From Dehalococcoidia bacterium (GTDB lineage: Bacteria; Chloroflexota; Dehalococcoidia; Bin125), in the NCBI GenBank assembly GCA_007571275.1, contig RKRS01000218.1, positions 1-6,511 of the forward strand: DNA of 6,511 nucleotides, read 5' to 3'. The notes beneath the pieces are model-generated. The model was not told the origin of the DNA. It made no database searches and worked only from the letters and a program-made list of their open reading frames with translations. Within the stretch, counting starts at the first letter, position 1; each line of letters starts with the position of its first letter. Positions 4,471 through 6,511 of the stretch are shown here, one piece after another. The translations under genes were made by a program, and so were the position numbers.

Positions 4471-6511
4471 CGCAGCTCCAGTACCCCGTCACGCATCGCG
4501 TGGATCCAGAGGGTCGGGAAAATCCAGGGCCCCGGATCCCACGCGCCCTGAAGATTCGGCCAGATCGACTCCCACGTCTCACCGTTCCACTGCCAGACAG
4601 CCTCAATCAAATCCGGCTGCGACGAGTGCCACTCATTCAGCGCATCCAGCGAGTCAATCGCCTCGCCCAGCCAGGAGACGCTGTTGAAGCCCTGGTACAG
4701 CTGGATCGCGTTGGGCTGTTCGATCTCTCCGCCTGAGGGAATGAACAAGTCACGTGGTGGTTGACCGGACACCTGCAGCCTGACCACGTCTCCCGTGACC
4801 AGACGGGTGAGGCTGCCTCGCTCCCCATTCGCATCGGGCGGGATCAGTGGCGACCAGCCGCTCCATCTGGCTTCCGAGGATTTCCAGACCCAGACCGTCT
4901 GCACCCACATCCGTAGTGGCGACATCGCCTCTTCGATGCCCATCGACGGGCCGGTCCAGGCAAACCAATGCACGCCCGAGCTCAGCCGCACCCGCTGTGA
5001 GGGCAAAAACGAGGGCGAAAACTCTGAGGTTGACCCGGCTGAGGTCACCGCCAGCGCTCGCAGACGCCCCATGGGCAGCTCGGCCGTGATCGCCGTCCAG
5101 TGACCCGACAGATCGGCGCGGCCGCTTCTGGTGATTCGCCGTTCGCCTTGGCGGTCATGCACATAGATCTCGACATACGAGCCGGGAGTCGACGTGCCGC
5201 GAATCGTTGATCGCAGTACTCGAGCGCTGATCCGCGTCACCTCGTGTGCCTCGATCAGGGGATGGTTGAGCAGCTGATTGGGACCGCGGTCAGCATCTCC
5301 CTGGTCGTTGAGGTTCAGTCCATCCGCCCCCAGGTCGATATCGATCACGTTGCGCGCGTAGCGATTGCCCAACAACGAATTGTCCTGTGATCCATCGCCG
5401 ACCACCGAGATTGCCGCACGCTCGGCGTTGGCGATGAAGTTCCCGGATACTTTCGCGCGAACTACCCGATCATCAAGGCGGATACCCCAATCCATGTCCT
5501 CGTCACTGTCGAAGGTGACTCGCGTCGCCGCGCCGATACCGATCGCGTTCGCGTTGACCGCGCCCTCCTCGATGTTCGCCAGGCGGATGGCAAACTCCGC
5601 GCCGCAGACGTGATTGCCATATCCCGAATCACCGCCGATCGTCACTTCTGTACCGGATCGCACATCGATCGCCGCTTCAGTCGGGCCTTCCCGCGACCCT
5701 GCAATCACGTTTCGGACCAGGCTCACCCTAGTCGTGCGCTGATCGGAAACGACGATGCCGAAGTCGCCGGCGGCCACATAGTTGTTCTGCAGCCGCACTT
5801 CGGCAGCGCCGGCGATCACCGAGATCCCACGCTGCCGATTCGGACGAACCAACGCCTCAGGCAGCTCCGAGGCCGAGGTCCCCGCCAGCGCTTCGCGCGG
5901 CGCGAGGCCAACCCAATTGTTCTCGATCAACGCCTCGCGCGCGCCTTGCTCTACCGCAATACCGACGCGATTGCCCGCGATCACATTCGCTCCGCGCGTC
6001 CCGATCCTGGCCAGCGCAGAACCCGGACCGAGGAACAGGCCGACATCGTTGGGCGCCAGCGCCGAGTCTCGGCGCAGACCAATGCGGTTGTCGTCGACCT
6101 CAATCGGCTGCCGCGTCTCACGCAGCTCGATTCCGGCCACTCGACTGTTGCCAATTGTGTTGTCGCGAATCGTCGCCTGCGCTGCATCGACAATCAGGAC
6201 TCCGTCGTCGTTCGGTTGCGGCGACCCATCGCTGCCAATGCCGATCACATTGCCCGAGATCAGCACGTCGACGCTGCCACCACCGCCCACGACAATGCCG
6301 TGGCCAGTCCGCTCGGGAACGCTGTTGCCTGCGATGCGGTTGTTGACGATCTGCGCCCCTCTGGCGCCGCCGATCACCGCGACGCCGCTCAGTCGATTCG
6401 CCGATGCGTCTCCACCCGGCCACACGCCGATCCAATTGCCCTCGATCACGGCGTCGGTCGCTCCTGCGCCGACCACTCCGATTCCATAGCGTGCGAAGCC
6501 GATGATCCCCA
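4467..6511 (-). CDS. Right-handed parallel beta-helix repeat protein, 5' end beyond window
   Basis: Open from the window edge to TAG at 4467-4469: 680 visible residues, no start. The GTG at 6476 is only the first possible internal start; repeat-type sequence (GIIGFARYGIGVVGAG) continues upstream of it, so the N-terminus and any signal peptide are missing. Visible residues 1-390 are beta-helix rungs with an Asn ladder: N-W-I-G, N-N-R-I-A-G-N, G-N-V-I-G, D-N-T-I-G-N, D-N-R-I-G, G-N-R-V-G-I, N-N-W-V-G, N-N-Y-V and G-N-F-I. Next is DLGADGLNLNDQGDADRGPN (about 392-411), the acidic, possibly Ca2+-binding closing motif common after such helices, then an Ig-like/beta-sandwich domain (about 425-501) ending in TSEFSPSF. 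The C-terminus is a tandem Trp-rich module. These features suggest a secreted or surface protein that binds or cleaves polysaccharide or acts in adhesion; no catalytic motif of a lyase is evident. Converges on the lipoprotein gene. Confidence 0.85.
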   Translation of the reverse strand, partial: GIIGFARYGIGVVGAGATDAVIEGNWIGVWPGGDASANRLSGVAVIGGARGAQIVNNRIAGNSVPERTGHGIVVGGGGSVDVLISGNVIGIGSDGSPQPNDDGVLIVDAAQATIRDNTIGNSRVAGIELRETRQPIEVDDNRIGLRRDSALAPNDVGLFLGPGSALARIGTRGANVIAGNRVGIAVEQGAREALIENNWVGLAPREALAGTSASELPEALVRPNRQRGISVIAGAAEVRLQNNYVAAGDFGIVVSDQRTTRVSLVRNVIAGSREGPTEAAIDVRSGTEVTIGGDSGYGNHVCGAEFAIRLANIEEGAVNANAIGIGAATRVTFDSDEDMDWGIRLDDRVVRAKVSGNFIANAERAAISVVGDGSQDNSLLGNRYARNVIDIDLGADGLNLNDQGDADRGPNQLLNHPLIEAHEVTRISARVLRSTIRGTSTPGSYVEIYVHDRQGERRITRSGRADLSGHWTAITAELPMGRLRALAVTSAGSTSEFSPSFLPSQRVRLSSGVHWFAWTGPSMGIEEAMSPLRMWVQTVWVWKSSEARWSGWSPLIPPDANGERGSLTRLVTGDVVRLQVSGQPPRDLFIPSGGEIEQPNAIQLYQGFNSVSWLGEAIDSLDALNEWHSSQPDLIEAVWQWNGETWESIWPNLQGAWDPGPWIFPTLWIHAMRDGVLELR
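4473..4991 (-). repeat. Tandem Trp-rich C-terminal domain repeat in the beta-helix protein
   Basis: Two diverged copies end the protein. Copy A (coding about 4767-4991) starts VRLSSGVHWFAWTG, continues with an EEAM helix, then VQTVWVWKSSEARWSGWSP and TGDVVRLQVS. Copy B (about 4473-4709) starts IQLYQGFNSVSWLG, continues with a DALNEW helix, then IEAVWQWNGETWESIWP and LWIHAMRDGVLEL. The shared skeleton is x-L-x-x-G-x-x-x-x-x-W-x-G, then (E/D)-A-(M/L), then V-W-x-W, then W-x-(G/S)-x-(W), then a final (G/L)-(D/W)-V/I strand. I recall similar G-W-N-L-V-x-W-x-G modules at the ends of Chloroflexota secreted proteins, but know no assigned function. A cell-surface anchoring or ligand-binding role is a guess. 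Confidence 0.65.

Noticed and set aside
5782..6489. 235-residue plus-strand open frame opposite the beta-helix gene
   Set aside because: Antisense shadow of a GC-rich repeat gene; Pro/Ser/Arg/Thr-rich composition with no domain pattern, while the minus frame has clear Asn-ladder repeats.

Overview
This is a GC-rich bacterial chromosome segment. The gene content suggests Chloroflexota (Thermomicrobia- or SAR202/Dehalococcoidia-like): an F420/FMN-type luciferase-like (LLM) oxidoreductase, an Asn-ladder beta-helix surface protein with a Trp-rich C-terminal repeat of a kind I associate with Chloroflexota secreted proteins, and a small lipoprotein with a matching style of C-terminal domain. That placement is inference from protein style; no marker gene settles it.

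Layout, left to right. Positions 1-161 (minus) hold the N-terminus of a response regulator cut by the window edge. Positions 279-491 (minus) encode ribosomal protein bS21 (rpsU). The 200-bp gap upstream of rpsU carries a striking inverted pair of REP-like palindromes (about 560-667). Positions 691-2019 (minus) encode a 442-residue LLM-class flavin-dependent oxidoreductase. Next comes a tRNA-Arg(TCG) gene on the minus strand (2195-2270) and, only 37 bp away and divergent, the magnesium transporter/channel gene mgtE (2308-3705, plus). A tRNA-His(GTG) gene (3810-3887, plus) follows, with its encoded G-1 and CCA, then a putative lipoprotein gene (3931-4470, plus). The right third is a large minus-strand gene (4467 to beyond 6511) for a right-handed parallel beta-helix protein with a tandem Trp-rich C-terminal module. 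Its stop and the lipoprotein stop share one CTAG tetranucleotide.

Most of the window is housekeeping (translation: bS21, two tRNAs; ion homeostasis: MgtE) mixed with envelope or accessory functions (lipoprotein, beta-helix protein) and one oxidoreductase of unknown substrate. No operon ties these together: strands alternate and each gene appears to be transcribed singly, or at most in pairs (tRNA-His with the lipoprotein). I see no CRISPR array, insertion sequence, phage gene or defence system, and no convincing case for a new multi-gene system. The points most worth checking are the palindromic repeat, the tandem C-terminal domain of the beta-helix protein, and the compressed tRNA-Arg/mgtE divergent junction.
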